64,000 nt of DNA from Apoda limacodes (taxonomy: Eukaryota; Arthropoda; Insecta; Lepidoptera; Limacodidae): assembly GCA_946406115.1 (NCBI GenBank), contig OX291543.1:33878815-33942814 (forward strand). The letters run 5' to 3'. Below the pieces are notes generated by a model. That model was not told the DNA's origin. It saw only the letters and a list, made by a program, of their open reading frames with translations, and did no database searches. Position numbers and translations under genes: made by a program. Shown piece by piece: positions 11,301-21,290 of the stretch (positions within the stretch are counted from its first letter, which is position 1; every line of letters starts with the position of its first letter).

Positions 11301-11929
11301 CCCGCAGTGTGAACCAAAGAGAGTATAACATGGGAATGGAAGGCCGGCTAATATGATGTAATAGAACAACTATAAATTATTACCATTTTGAATACGATAT
11401 TAGATATATATATTGAAACAATGTATCTGTTAAAACCGTTTTACATATTGTGTAGCATTTTTGGCTCATGAGGTAAAAACATTATGTGCAATAGACAGGA
11501 CAGACGACGAGAGGTGTCACGGGACACCCGATTAAAATGAAGTGCCGTATGATATATATTATCATCCACAGCTTTGACTCCACGGCATTTGTTTCTTTTT
11601 TAAATGTATTAAATAGATTTAATTTTTTTTAAGTAGGTATTAAAACATCGGTGCACTTATTAAACTTATGCTTAACGTTTTTCATAAAAGAAAAAAAAAG
11701 TTTTTCATTTGGTTAAAAAAATCTTTGATAGTTATATTCAGTATAAAACCCTCTGTGCGTTATTTTGACTCAGAGTTTAGGTTTTTCGAGTGCAAGAGCC
11801 TTCATGAATGAAGATGCAATTTTATTTTCAAAGCCGGTTCAAACATCTTTGATTTTTTATTCAGTAGATCTCAGTAATTCAACTTAGAATTGATATTTTT
11901 TAAGTAGCTATGTCCTATTCCTTCTCTCG
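11301..11929. other. No gene recognised
   Basis: AT-rich; nothing assigned. Confidence 0.4.
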
Positions 11930-12470
11930 TCAAATTACATAACATTCGATTCAGCCTAATTCCTTTTATGTGTTTATGTGCTAATTTGGCTCAAACTGTA
12001 CGTTTTTGAGTAGCCTATATCCTTACTCCCCCAAGCTTACCAAGATTGGTTCAGCGGATCAGTAAGTCGTGCAAAGGTAACACAGAGATATAGAAATACA
12101 TTTTCGCATTTAAAATATTAGTGAATTAGCTTTTGCCAGCGACTCCGTCCGCCACTAATTTGGTTATTAGCGAAGAATTCGTACACTATCACCATGATTA
12201 TACTACAGAAGTTTGCTATGACAATCTACCTATAGCTGTAGTTTGTTTTAGTGGAATTGAATTATGTCCATAGGCTACGGTGACCGCTTACCATCAGGTG
12301 GACCGTAAGCTTGTTTGCCACCTTAGTGCTACCAAAAAAAAAAAAAAAAATGGCTTATACATAGTATTTCCGCAGAAACTTTTGAATTTTCGATAATGAA
12401 AGTAGCCTATGTCCTTCTTCGTCTCTTCATATATCTCTGTGCCTAATTCGGAGATGCTCCGTTGCGGCGT
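11930..12470 (+). repeat. Head-to-tail copies of the 'TAGC...GCATTTATAATATTAGT' repeat, interrupted by a LINE tail
   Basis: 11930-12120 ends with 'TTTTCGCATTTAAAATATTAGT', the usual tail of this family, and is followed directly by a new head (TTAGCTTTTGCCAGCGACTC CGTCCGCC). Similar body sequence resumes after 12350 ('GTATTTCCGCAGAAACTTTTGAA'), so the LINE tail at 12268-12350 has inserted within it. The family is probably RTE-related or a derivative of it (inference). Confidence 0.5.
12268..12350 (+). repeat. LINE 3'-tail with A17
   Basis: 'CCATAGGCTACGGTGACCGC', 'TTACCATCAGGTGGACCGTAAGC', 'TTGTTTGCCACCTTAGTG' and a run of 17 A. This is the last about 65 bp of the CR1/jockey LINE family, 5'-truncated and sense on the plus strand. 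It sits inside the flanking repeat. Confidence 0.8.
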
Positions 12471-13340
12471 GAATAAATAAAATATAAGAAGGAAGTAGAA
12501 TATCAAGGCTGCGAATATGTGCAAGAAGCGGCAAAAATGTCAAAAGACATAAAAATATTCTATTTTAAAAGAAGACAAAAACCCGCACATCGCATGGCTT
12601 TGATGTAGCAAAATTCTACTACGAGTATATGCATGGCAGTGAAGTAGCAGTGACGAGAAAAAAAGAGTCAGTTTTTTTTAAACAGACCTACAATTTTTAC
12701 GCTACGCCAGTATTTTGCACTCACATGTTCGTCTGTCCGTCTGTCTACCCGTCGTCTGTCACAAAGGTTTTACAGCCAAACATTCTTCAATCTTTAACAT
12801 TTTACAGTACAGGTATCTTGTTGATTTAATGTCATACAAATTGTCAAAAAATATTTTTAAAAGTTTAAAGGCAGCTCCCATACAGCTAAAGGGGCGCGCG
12901 AAAAAAAAGATTTAAATAACCCATCGAATGGCGTGTCATTGTTCAAATAGATAAATAATGTATTTTTTGTTTTAAAATATTGGATAACAAAAGAATGAGA
13001 AGTCACCACAGTCACAGTTTTACAAAATTTTGTTCTGAAGAATTTTTCAACTTCCCTTTGCCCAATGAACTTAAAATTTGGTGATAATGTTTATAATAAC
13101 GTATACTTTACTAACAAATACCAATATATTGATAAACCTGATTGAAGGTTTTTAAGAAATATTCCTAATTTTTCTTATTCAAACAACTTGATCTTGCGTA
13201 GCATTCACCTACAGCTTATGAATAATCCTGCCATTCGAATAGCTTATAATCTACATTTAGTACCCTAAATGTACGAATTCCGACACGCACTTGGTCGGTT
13301 TTTCGATCTAGCCCTGAATCTCAAATTAATTGTAACGTGT
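12471..13340. other. No gene recognised; weak repeat similarity
   Basis: 12715-12800 ('CTGTCCGTCTG ... CGTCTGTCACAAAGG') resembles the inner part of the 'GGCCAAGTGCGAGTC' repeat, but the ends are not clear. The two overlapping 66-codon ORFs here are most likely chance. Confidence 0.4.
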
Positions 13341-13349
13341 CTTTAAAAT

Positions 13350-14140
13350 AAATCAGTCAAGTGCGAGTAGGACTCGCGCACCTTAAGTTCCACCATTTAA
13401 GTAATTTACGAACACAAACAAAAACAAAAAGTTTGCCGCTAAGTGTCACAAGTCACCCATCCAATGACTGACCAAGCCTGAAATTACTTTTCTTTGGATA
13501 TCGTTCTCAACAAACAAATAGCAATATAAATATAATGTTACTGTTTTTTCTTAATAATCGCTAGATGGCTCTAATACGGTAATTTAAGATGGTAATGGCT
13601 TAAGCCCGTCTTACACTTGGCTGGTATTTATTTTTTTCTTGTTAGGCTTTAGAGCTCACACTATTGTTCACTGCTAGTTTGAAGTTTATTTGTATTACTG
13701 TTTTCACGATAGAGCAAAAACAACGAAAATATTTTTAATGTATGGGGATATTTTCCTTATTAGCCTCTTACGTCATGTACTGTTGGGGCACGGCCTACCC
13801 TCACCGAGGGTTATTTGGGCCTTGGTCCACACCCGGGACCAGTACCGATTGTAGATTTCACAGCGTCTCTTTTTCTGACGTATGCAGGTTCCTCACGATG
13901 TTTTCCTTAACCGAAAAGCCAGTGGTGTGAATAAAATCAATGTACTTGAGAAATTAAGATATAGCTGGGTTCAACCTTTGCCACTCAGGACACAAGGTGA
14001 AATCTAAACCCCACGGCCACCACCGACTATATACTTTTTAACTATTTATTATTCGTTAGATGATCCTCTATTGTTACACATATTTTGTGAAAAGTTTAGG
14101 CTTCTACCTATTTTGGTCTAAACGATAGAGCCCTTTAGGC
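13350..14140 (-). repeat. Second copy of the 2.34-kb repeat, split by a SINE
   Basis: Read on the minus strand, 14140-14047 (AAGGGCTCTATCGTTTAGAC ... AATAGGTAGAAGCC ... AATAATAAATAGTTAAAAAG) and 13745-13640 (TTTTCGTTGTTTTTGCTCTATCGTG) match consecutive parts of 2360-2600. Between them lies the SINE at 13.76-14.04 kb. Farther on, 13490-13395 gives one 5S-like arm (GGCTTGGTCAGTCATTGGATGG) with the CACTTTTTGTTTG ... GTTCGTAAATTAC sequence. It ends in GCGCGAGTCCTACTCGCACTTGACTG, the end of the 'CCAAGTGCGAGTC' family. Confidence 0.6.
13760..14040 (-). repeat. tRNA-derived SINE (GGTGGTGGCC head), copy 1
   Basis: On the minus strand the head reads AGTCGGTGGTGGCCGTGGGG and a degenerate B box (GGTTGAACCC). 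The body contains 'CAGGTTCCTCACGATGTTTTCC' on the plus strand and 'GGCCTTGGTCCACACCCGGG', words common in lepidopteran SINEs. It interrupts the host repeat described above. Confidence 0.6.
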
Positions 14141-14230
14141 TTAGGCTCAGTAATAGGTCTCCGTTGGCACCCTTAGATAAGGAACACTAAAAATGATGGT
14201 AAGACATGTCTGACAAGTTCTATATAAATA

Positions 14231-14545
14231 TTTTCTACTAGCTTTAGCTCGCGGCTCCCACTACCTGAATTCGGTTATCGGTGTGAAATTTCTTCGTCAA
14301 CTGCTTGGTTGTAGTTAAAAAGTTAGTAGTGTAGCCATTTGTAGCTATAGTTTATCCAAGTGAAATACAGCTATAGTTATTTTTGCGACAACTTTTGAAT
14401 TTTCCCAGGTATAAAGTAGCTTTATATCATTCACTGTCGCTTCAATCCCTTTGCAAAAATAACCGTCAATTGAGTGCTCCATTCCGACATGAAGAAAGGT
14501 CAAACAACCAAACTCAGTTTCGCATTTATAATAGTATGAATGGCT
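14231..14545 (+). repeat. 'TAGC...GCATTTATAATA' dispersed repeat, near full length
   Basis: Starts 'CTAGCTTTAGCTCGCGGCTC' and ends 'TTTCGCATTTATAATAGTATG'. Inside is 'AAAGTAGCTTTATATCATTC'. Same family as 12.1, 27.4 and 36.5 kb, here in plus orientation. Confidence 0.55.
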
Positions 14546-14949
14546 ATACAGCCTCTGGGTAAGTTACAATTAGGTACATAATATTTATAGATGTTAGTAG
14601 CATTGAACGAAGTTTATCAATAGAGACTACAAGAGGTCTAAAAATACTACTCGAGAAAAACATGTTTTAACTATATACCACACATTTTGTTCTCATTATT
14701 TCCTTTAAGGACCGGAATTTTTCGATATGTTAATTATTCTTATTTTTTCCTTTGTAGGACGTATTAAATGATAGTGTTTTATATATCTAGCGTTCCTGTA
14801 GTCTCTAATATTCCTAAGTTTTTGTTTGTTTTTCCCATATACATAGTTAGTCCGATCTTTCTGCTGGCATCTGCTAGGATTGACAGCATTCTATGAGTTG
14901 CTGGTGCGGAGTCAGTACCATGTGTCTGCAAATTGTTTGGACATTGATA

Positions 14950-15570
14950 TTAAAATCAAACTCAAACTTTCTTTATTCAAATAGACTTTTAAACAGCAGT
15001 TTTGAATCGTCAGGTTAATTATTAATTTTATAAACTTTACCCCCGGAATACCGAAGAAGAACCGGCAAGAAACTCAGCAGTTAAACTTTTATATTTTTTT
15101 AACTTGATATTAAAAACAATATAGCCTTACACTAGATAATAATATAATATACAATGTTTTAATTTTAAAAATATTAGAAATGCACCAATAAAAATACAAA
15201 TAAATTAAGTTCTGATGCTCTTAAGCATTTTTATCATTTATATATCTATTAACTTTGTAAAAGATTTTTTTTCATTTAACTCTTTTCAACATATATTTTA
15301 TATTTATTTGGAATTTTATTTGAATAATATATACTTTTATTGCAAAAGAGCTATGTACCTTTCGAAGACGACAGATTGGAACTACCAATTTTATTCTTAT
15401 TCTTTGTATTAACTCTGTGTAGGTTACTAGTTTTAGCAAATAAGTGACAACTTTTGCGTACATACATTATACAAGTGAAGATATATATTGACAAGAAACA
15501 GTTAGAAGAAGTAAGAAGTAAAATATCAATTTCCCTAACTATCTTCTCCAGCACGACGGACAAAAGCTTG
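14950..15570 (-). pseudogene. Jockey-like LINE, truncated C-terminus and 3' end (copy A)
   Basis: The 3' end lies at about 14955 on the plus strand ('AAATCAAACTCAAACTTTCTTTATTCAAATAG' region), with the conserved 3' UTR words GAAGAAGAACCGGCAAGAAACTC. Minus-strand coding remains at about 15480-15350: MYVRKSCHLFAKTSNLHRVN, then TKNKNKIGSSNL. These align with YVHKNINSFSKKSDVHKVNTRSKNKL in the 60.9-kb copy. Frame breaks and AT-rich filler follow. It is a dead 5'-truncated copy. Confidence 0.65.
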
Positions 15571-15659
15571 GGAAGGAGTTGGTCTTCTTGCTAAACGCAT
15601 TTCGTTTTTGGAAACGCTTCTCCAATTATTTTCAGCTTTGCATTTGCTTTATTTTTTTA

Positions 15660-15840
15660 CTTTCTATTTTTAGGGTTCCATACTTGCACGTTTTGAACCC
15701 TTACAGGATCACTTGTGTGTTTGTGTGTCTATCCGTCTACCACAGCCAATTAATTCATTTTGAATCTAATAAACCGATTAAGTTAAAATTTAGTACACGT
15801 ATTAATTTTAATGTCCCAAACACGGACGTGTAATGTAAAT
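15660..15840 (+). repeat. Fragment of the 'GGGTTCCGTAC' repeat family
   Basis: 'TTTTTAGGGTTCCATACTTG' followed by GTGTGTCTATCCGTCTACCAC, 'TTAAGTTAAAATTTAGTACACG'. This is the reverse-orientation version of the family ending GGCCAAGTGCGAGTC. Partial and diverged. Confidence 0.45.
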
Positions 15841-16008
15841 AAATGAATTTTAAGTGGGGGCTAATGTGCCTATAGTTTTCCTTATTTCCTTTATCGCCTT
15901 TCTTGTGAAATCAATTAATAGAGCCAGTAGTCCATTCAAGTGGTATACCTTTCGTTGTATTATCTCTTTAGCTAGTGTAGTGTATAGAATTATAAATTAT
16001 ATTTAGGT

Positions 16009-16226
16009 AAGTAACTAGAACCTTCTTATAAGAAGGTTCTCGAATGGCGGCCACGAACCCGAAAGCGCAGCGTAGGACGGCCCCCCGCTAGATGGACAGA
16101 TGACCTCGTAAAGGTAGCGGGGAGCCGTTGGGTACAGGCGGCACAGAGTCGCACGCTGTGGAGAAAGTTAGGTGAGGCCTATGTCCAGCAGTGGACGTCA
16201 ATGGGCTGATATGATGAAGTAACTAG
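16009..16226 (+). mobile_element. RTE-type LINE 3' fragment with 10-bp target-site duplication
   Basis: A 198-bp insert (16019-16216) is flanked on both sides by the perfect 10-bp direct repeat AAGTAACTAG (16009-16018 and 16217-16226). The insert ends in short ATGATGA repeats after the coding stop, as RTE elements do. It is an extreme 5' truncation, typical of target-primed reverse transcription. Confidence 0.85.
16042..16209 (+). pseudogene. RTE-type LINE C-terminus (56 codons incl. stop)
   Basis: An uninterrupted frame reads EWRPRTRKRSVGRPPARW, TDDLVKVAGSRWVQAAQ, SRTLWRKLGEAYVQQWTSMG, then TGA at 16207-16209. The 'GRPPxRWTDDxxxxAGxxWxxxAQxRxxWxxxxEAYxQQW' ending is characteristic of RTE-clade endonuclease-reverse transcriptases. 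The RT and endonuclease are absent. Confidence 0.85.
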
Positions 16227-16239
16227 TGAATGTAGTGAC

Positions 16240-16520
16240 CAGCTGTCACATCACCTGCAAGTGGTCAACCCCATCACGAATTTATAAATAGTGGGAGTGG
16301 GCGCTGATGCTCAGTCGTGCGCTAGCCACCGCAGGCAATACTTACGTGTCATTGGCGGTGTTGAGTACCTATAGATAATAATCAATTGTATAAGTATAAG
16401 GCGAGAAATTTTCAGGGAATGCAGTGAAACTGCTGCTACCACAGCGAGTGCGCCAAAATGTTAATATCAGAGTTATATCAGTGCTGTGGGGACACGAGTG
16501 GCTAGAAGGCCACTGAGGGT
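16240..16520 (+). promoter_or_regulatory. TATA/Inr core promoter, probably of an LTR-like element
   Basis: TATAAATA (16283-16290) precedes an arthropod initiator TCAGT (16311-16315). From the first T of TATA to the A of the initiator is 30 bp, the canonical spacing. Surrounding sequence is less AT-rich than the background (GTGGGAGTGGGCGCTGATGC). The stretch before about 16480 ends GCGAGTGCGCCAAAATGTTA. It could be a solo LTR, but terminal repeats and a target duplication were not established. Confidence 0.35.
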
Positions 16521-16959
16521 TGATCGCAACCTTCTTCATAATTTTTCTATAGCATCCTTGTTTTGATTTCTTCGTTCGTTATTTTGACAGGTCTAGGGGC
16601 CAAAATCGATTTCTGCGTAGCAATGGCATACTTGACTTTTCTTCCCTGTCGGGGGTGGAAAACTTTTTGTTTTACTGTCTTCTTTTCTATTTAATGGCAT
16701 TGTCTGACATGCTACTATTTAATGGCATTGTCTGACGTGCTACTATCAAGTTAAAACCAACATATATTTTTAAACACATTTGTTTTACCTTTATCTCGCT
16801 AATCGGGATTTAATTTTGATACGTTGTCACTATATGTTTTAATTCTATTTATATTTTTAATAATCTATAAAGGTGGAAACAACCCAGACTATGTAGTAAG
16901 TAAAAAAACTTATAAAATCAGAAAATAAACGGTTAAGTTCGTCCAACTATCTTGTTGAA
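16521..16959. other. No gene recognised
   Basis: AT-rich, with a 30-bp local direct duplication of 'TTTAATGGCATTGTCTGAC' and its flank (about 16690-16745). Confidence 0.45.
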
Positions 16960-17170
16960 ATGCACCTGAGAAAACTTGGATATCACAAGCTGAGAAGCTA
17001 GTAAACAGCTAGTTTCCTCACCACTTTACATAGCAACTTGTTAAACTAACGTGCTTTTCACGCGAGTACTCGGCGAAGGTTGGTTTGAACTGCAAATGTG
17101 TTTTCTTCTTATATTACTTTGATGCTGTTAAATTATGTTAGCGTACAGTTTGTTAAGTTGGGACGGTTAA
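16960..17170 (+). repeat. Dispersed repeat pair member 1
   Basis: 'AACTTGTTAAACTAACG ... AAGGTTGGTTTGAACTG ... ACTTTGATGCTGTTAAATT ATGTTAGCG' recurs with about 75-80% similarity by eye at 19.12-19.31 kb in the same orientation. No coding content is seen. Confidence 0.5.
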
Positions 17171-17480
17171 ATTGGGTGGACAACTAAAACACTCGTCAGA
17201 CTATTTTGACCAGATCATTGACAGTATGGCGGACAACAATACAACAATTGTGTTCAAATATTCTCTCTTGTAGACTAAAATAAGTAGCGAAAACTAGCAA
17301 TAATTTTAAATAACAAAAATGCGTTATGGCGTCTTATTGTCATAGAGCAATATTTATCACTACGACTTGTATAGCATTCTATTTTAGTTGTTACGACAAA
17401 ACACAACCTATGGATATTTTAAGCATAATAACACGTAGAATTGACGAGGTAGTTATGAAATATTTACATTATTCAATCTG

Positions 17481-17640
17481 TACTAATATTAAAAAAAGGT
17501 AAAATTTGTTTGTTTCTTTGTATGTAAGGGACATCAGCTACTGAACGGATTGTAAAAAAATATGACACTAATACAAAATTATCCCTGAGTATCACAGGTG
17601 ATACCTAAATAATTCTTTATCACTGATGCTCTGAAAGTAT
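17481..17640 (+). repeat. 'ACTAATATTA...TTTGTTTGTTT' repeat fragment
   Basis: 'TACTAATATTAAAAAAAGG TAAAATTTG TTTGTTTC' followed by 'ACTGAACGGATTG' and 'GAGTATCACAGG'. This has the pattern of a common lepidopteran non-LTR 3' region in reverse orientation. Partial. Confidence 0.4.
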
Positions 17641-18270
17641 CTATTTAGTATTTGACTCGAAATGCGGGATGTGAATTCGACTTACATTACATGGGATGTA
17701 AGAAAATTTAAAAGGCGAACGATGCTTTTACCATTCAAGTAATTTTTCTTTCAAAGATTTGCACTGGCCACCAAAGCGCGAAGAAAAAAGTCGAAAATAA
17801 AACGAGGTGAGCTATTTTGAAAAAAAAAATGGCGGTAAGCAAATTAAGTTGTTAAAAATGTTGTTGGAAATATAATATAAATATAAAAATGATGAGATCA
17901 AGCGATGATGATGCCGGAATCAATAAAAGATCAAGCAAAGGCATTAGTAGAAAAACTGGTAATGATAATGCCCCCCAATATCAAAAGAAATAAATATATG
18001 AAAGCGTATGAAGATGTTCGATTGTATGCGGACTGTAAATGAGTTCTTTTGTTTCCTCTGGTTTCCTCGCAGACGTGATGAAAAGAAGAGTGATTAAATC
18101 AGGTGTAATTGAAAAAACATTAAAAAAATCACGTTTGTTGTATAGTATTAAATACAATAAATATTTGTTATATTTTAATTTAATCATTTATTTTTAAAGT
18201 GACTATATAACTAAATATTCTGTGAATATTTTAAGAGTCTACCTGTTGCCATTATCAATATCGAGCTAGA
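17641..18270. other. No gene recognised
   Basis: AT-rich. A 68-codon minus ORF (18187-17981) lacks any motif. Confidence 0.4.
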
Positions 18271-18272
18271 TA

Positions 18273-18525
18273 AGCAAGAAAATAACGTTTGTTGTATGGG
18301 ACCCCCCTTAAACTTTTATTTTATTCTGTTATTTTAGTATTTTGTTTATAGCGGCAACAGAAATACATCTTCTGTGAAAATTTCAACTGTCTAACATCAT
18401 CACGGTTCATGAGATACAGCTTGGTGCAGACGGACGGACGGACGGACGGACAGCGAAGTCTTAGTAATAGGGCTCCGCTAATTACCCTTAGGGTACGGAA
18501 AACTAAAAACCGGCCAAGTGCGAGT
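18273..18525 (-). repeat. 'GGCCAAGTGCGAGTC' dispersed repeat
   Basis: Shared marks: 'GTTGTATGGGACCCCCCTTA', 'GCGGCAACAGAAATACATCT', 'TGAAAATTTCAACTGTCTA', (GGAC)n at 18430-18450, 'AGCGAAGTCTTAGTAATAGG' and 'CCGGCCAAGTGCGAGTC' near 18510. Orientation is assigned relative to the 37.4-kb copy, which runs the other way. Confidence 0.65.
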
Positions 18526-19115
18526 CTGGGTTATAGAAGAGGTATGTACTCAGCTGTCGGCGCCGGTATCTGGTCAAGTTTTTGTAAATGATTTTGAGGA
18601 AGGTCATGACCCTCCCCGTCACTCCCTCAGACCGCCACTGACCGAGATAAACAATATTAATTTCTACCTAGAATAATCAACAGTTGTTAGGTAATCAACG
18701 ATACAAAAGAAGACCGTTTCTCAAAATTATAATAAAAATAATAAAAAAAGGATCTGGGGGGCTTACAATTAAAAAAACCCAATACTAATACTATGGTAAT
18801 ATAAAATTCTCTCGTAGCTAATAACTTCAAATAATAAGATTTTAAATACATTTGGAAATGTAGGTATAATATTCTTTATACTAAAAATACTATACTATAA
18901 TTTAATGTAATGTAATATAATATAATATGATATAATACAATGCAATATAATATAATCACTTATATAATACTATTTTGTGACCAAAAATATGTTATAAGTG
19001 ATTTATACTATTCTAGTTTACAAGATCATTCTAGTTGTCTAGGACAACTGACTATTCTTGTTTATTTCCTAAAACAGCCCGATTGAAATGCACCAAGCAA
19101 ACGGAAATATTAAGA
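18526..19115. other. No gene; AT microsatellite at 18.9 kb
   Basis: 18895-18965 is a degenerate (TATAA)n/(TAATA)n run (TAATGTAATATAATATAATA ...). The rest is AT-rich with nothing assigned. Confidence 0.5.
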
Positions 19116-19117
19116 AA

Positions 19118-19315
19118 GAGATTCATGATAAAAAACAACTTCTCTCACCGCTAGCTCTGGGCCGTGTGATCACAACTTGTCAAACTTACGTTTAACACGA
19201 GTTGTCGGTGGTGAGGTTGGTTTCAACTGAACCGTATTTTCTCGTTATATAACTTTGATGCCGTTGAATTTTGTTAGCGTGTAGTTGTTGAGTATCTAAG
19301 TGAGCTCGGAAAGCA
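19118..19315 (+). repeat. Dispersed repeat pair member 2
   Basis: Similar to 16.96-17.17 kb: 'CAACTTGTCAAACTTACG', 'GAGGTTGGTTTCAACTG', 'ACTTTGATGCCGTTGAATTT', 'TTGTTAGCGTGTAG'. Confidence 0.5.
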
Positions 19316-19434
19316 AAATCAAATACACCTGAGAAAAACTATATCTGTGACTGTCTTCTTTTATTTCGTTCTTATATTTTTATTTTATATTATACTCCGT
19401 ACGTACCCACTATGTCTTAAATACTCTAATCATT

Positions 19435-19675
19435 AGCGAGGGTGATTTCGGTCAAAGTTCAACGTGTGGGCACAGTGCGAGCTGTGTACTGTGTACTCTA
19501 AATATGCCTTTTTCGACAAATGCAGGTTTCTGCTAGTGCCATTATGCCAGTGGTGTGAAGGAAACAATGCAAGTACTTAAAAGTTATAAGGACCCGCCAG
19601 GGTTTAAACAACCACCCGTCAAACCGTGAGACCAGACGCGGAGACCACTAGGCCACCACCGACTAACCATTGTTC
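19435..19675 (-). repeat. tRNA-derived SINE (GGTGGTGGCC head), copy 2
   Basis: Minus-strand head GTTAGTCGGTGGTGGCCTAG with GTGGTCTCCGCGTCTGG. The body has GCAGGTTTCTGC and CCAGTGGTGTGAA on the plus strand, matching the SINE at 13.76-14.04 kb. The B box is degenerate. Confidence 0.55.
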
Positions 19676-20130
19676 GTCGTTATTTATAAATATATTAAAT
19701 TACTTTGCTAATACATATGGCACACTAGATTGCAGCAGGAAAACTTCCTTAGTATTTGTTGTGCAGCAATCTTAGAAAAAGAAATATGCTTATAAACATG
19801 CGCAAACAAAATCTCAAATGTGACAAATAAAGTACCTTTTAGATATCTTGGATATTTTTAATTGGAGACAATGTCTAACTAATGAGTCATGTATCAGTTT
19901 ATAAAATAAGAACAAGTAATTAAATAAGAAAGAAATAGTATCATTGAATATAACTTCTAGTGACTAAGAAAGTCCTAGTACATCAATCTTACAAATCTTC
20001 ATAGAATTAAGAAACAATTATAAAATAATATACATACATAGAAATAAAATATATTATTAATGTCATATCTGTGGCTACACATGACGTTCGTAACAAACGT
20101 ATTTCCAGAGCAAAGCTTAAGTTTTTACTG
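19676..20130. other. No gene recognised
   Basis: AT-rich spacer. Confidence 0.5.
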
Positions 20131-20134
20131 GCCA

Positions 20135-20300
20135 GAGATGTGCCTTGATAGCTCAATCGGTAGAGCGCTTACACGGACTGTTAAGATTGTTGCAGGTTCA
20201 AGTCTTGGCTCGACCGCATCTTTGCTATGAAATTTTTTATTTACATTTATGAATAAATATGTGAGACCAGTACCCTTGCTACCTCATATACCTACATATT
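20135..20300 (+). repeat. tRNA-like SINE head
   Basis: 20140-20216 has an A box (TAGCTCAATCGG) in a well-paired D arm (GCTC-loop-GAGC) and a B box (GGTTCAAGTCT). The acceptor arms (GCCTTGA and CTCGACC) do not pair, and the anticodon stem has a bulge. It is therefore a tRNA-derived repeat or decayed tRNA, not a functional tRNA gene. The downstream tail 'GAATAAATATGTGAGACCAG' is of unknown family. Confidence 0.55.
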
Positions 20301-20639
20301 TGTGCCTCGATGTCATAACAAATTCTGAATGTATAATATAAAAACCTGTATAACATCCACGCAAGTGGCTAGTGACAATAGCTAGTCGTAAATGCGGACA
20401 ATATATACAGACAGATACAGTTCTGACCTGTGCCACATAATATGTAACATTGCTATATGCCCGTCCTACAAAGTTAATACGAACGGACTTTTGTCTACAT
20501 TTCACATGGAGCTGCATATTTCATAGTAACGTAAAATATTTGTAAGTTTTATTTGTAAGTTATATTTGCCCGCAAAGTTGTGAGTTCATCTACCTACATG
20601 TTTAATTAAAACTACTGTCATATAAAGATTTCTGTTTAT

Positions 20640-20780
20640 TTCTCAAAGTCAAAATGGTTTATTCAAATAAGGATTTTACAATCACTTTTGAAATGAAAGT
20701 TATAAAATATTATTTTTTGAACCCTCCCACCTTCCCGCCGGTTCACAATGATGTTGATTTTCTCAGACTTGATACATCAT
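20640..20780 (-). repeat. Jockey-like LINE 3' end only
   Basis: 'AAAGTCAAAATGGTTTATTC', 'AAATAAGGATTTTACAATCAC', 'GAACCCTCCCACCTTCCCGCCG GTTCACAATG' is nearly identical to the 3' UTR at 60.58-60.70 kb. The copy is 5'-truncated before any coding sequence. Confidence 0.75.
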
Positions 20781-20964
20781 AATATATAGATAATTTTGTT
20801 TTTTTTTATGGGTGATGCTAAACATATAAGCAGACAAACATTGTTTGCTTTAAAGAAAAACTAAAATTTAATATAAATTAATATAAATTGAATAAAAACT
20901 AAAACAAATATTTCCACCCGTGACCATTACGGCTGTACCATATAATGATAAATAAATATTTGTG

Positions 20965-21290
20965 TACATAACACAGAATTCCATCTGGTCCCAAACTAAG
21001 CAAGTCCTGTACCATGAGTACCAGACAAAGGATACAAAACAAATACTTATTTACATTTGATTGTTAAAAGTTTCGTAAGTGTCCATTAATGTTAAAATAT
21101 AAGTATTGTACTTATGTGTAGGTTTTATGTCGATAAACCTACATGTATTTTTTTTAAATACATACATATAATACAAACAAATATGTTTTTCACATAAATG
21201 TTTGTCCTGTACGAGGATCGAACCCGCGCTCCTCGGCAGTATTACTACAAACATAACCGCTTAGCCTGAGCAGTCTTTGATGACATGCTC
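20965..21290 (-). repeat. tRNA-derived SINE, copy 2
   Basis: Shares body words with 965-1195: 'CCATCTGGTCCCAAACTAAG', 'GAGTACCAGACAAAGGATAC'. The minus-strand head at about 21275-21200 carries a B box GGGTTCGATCCTCG and TCAGGCTAAGCGGTTATG. Between them are AT-rich body and ACAAACAAATATG repeats. Confidence 0.65.

Noticed and set aside
20139..20216. Functional tRNA gene
   Set aside because: A and B boxes and the D arm are good, but the acceptor arms do not pair and the anticodon stem is bulged. Best read as a tRNA-derived repeat.
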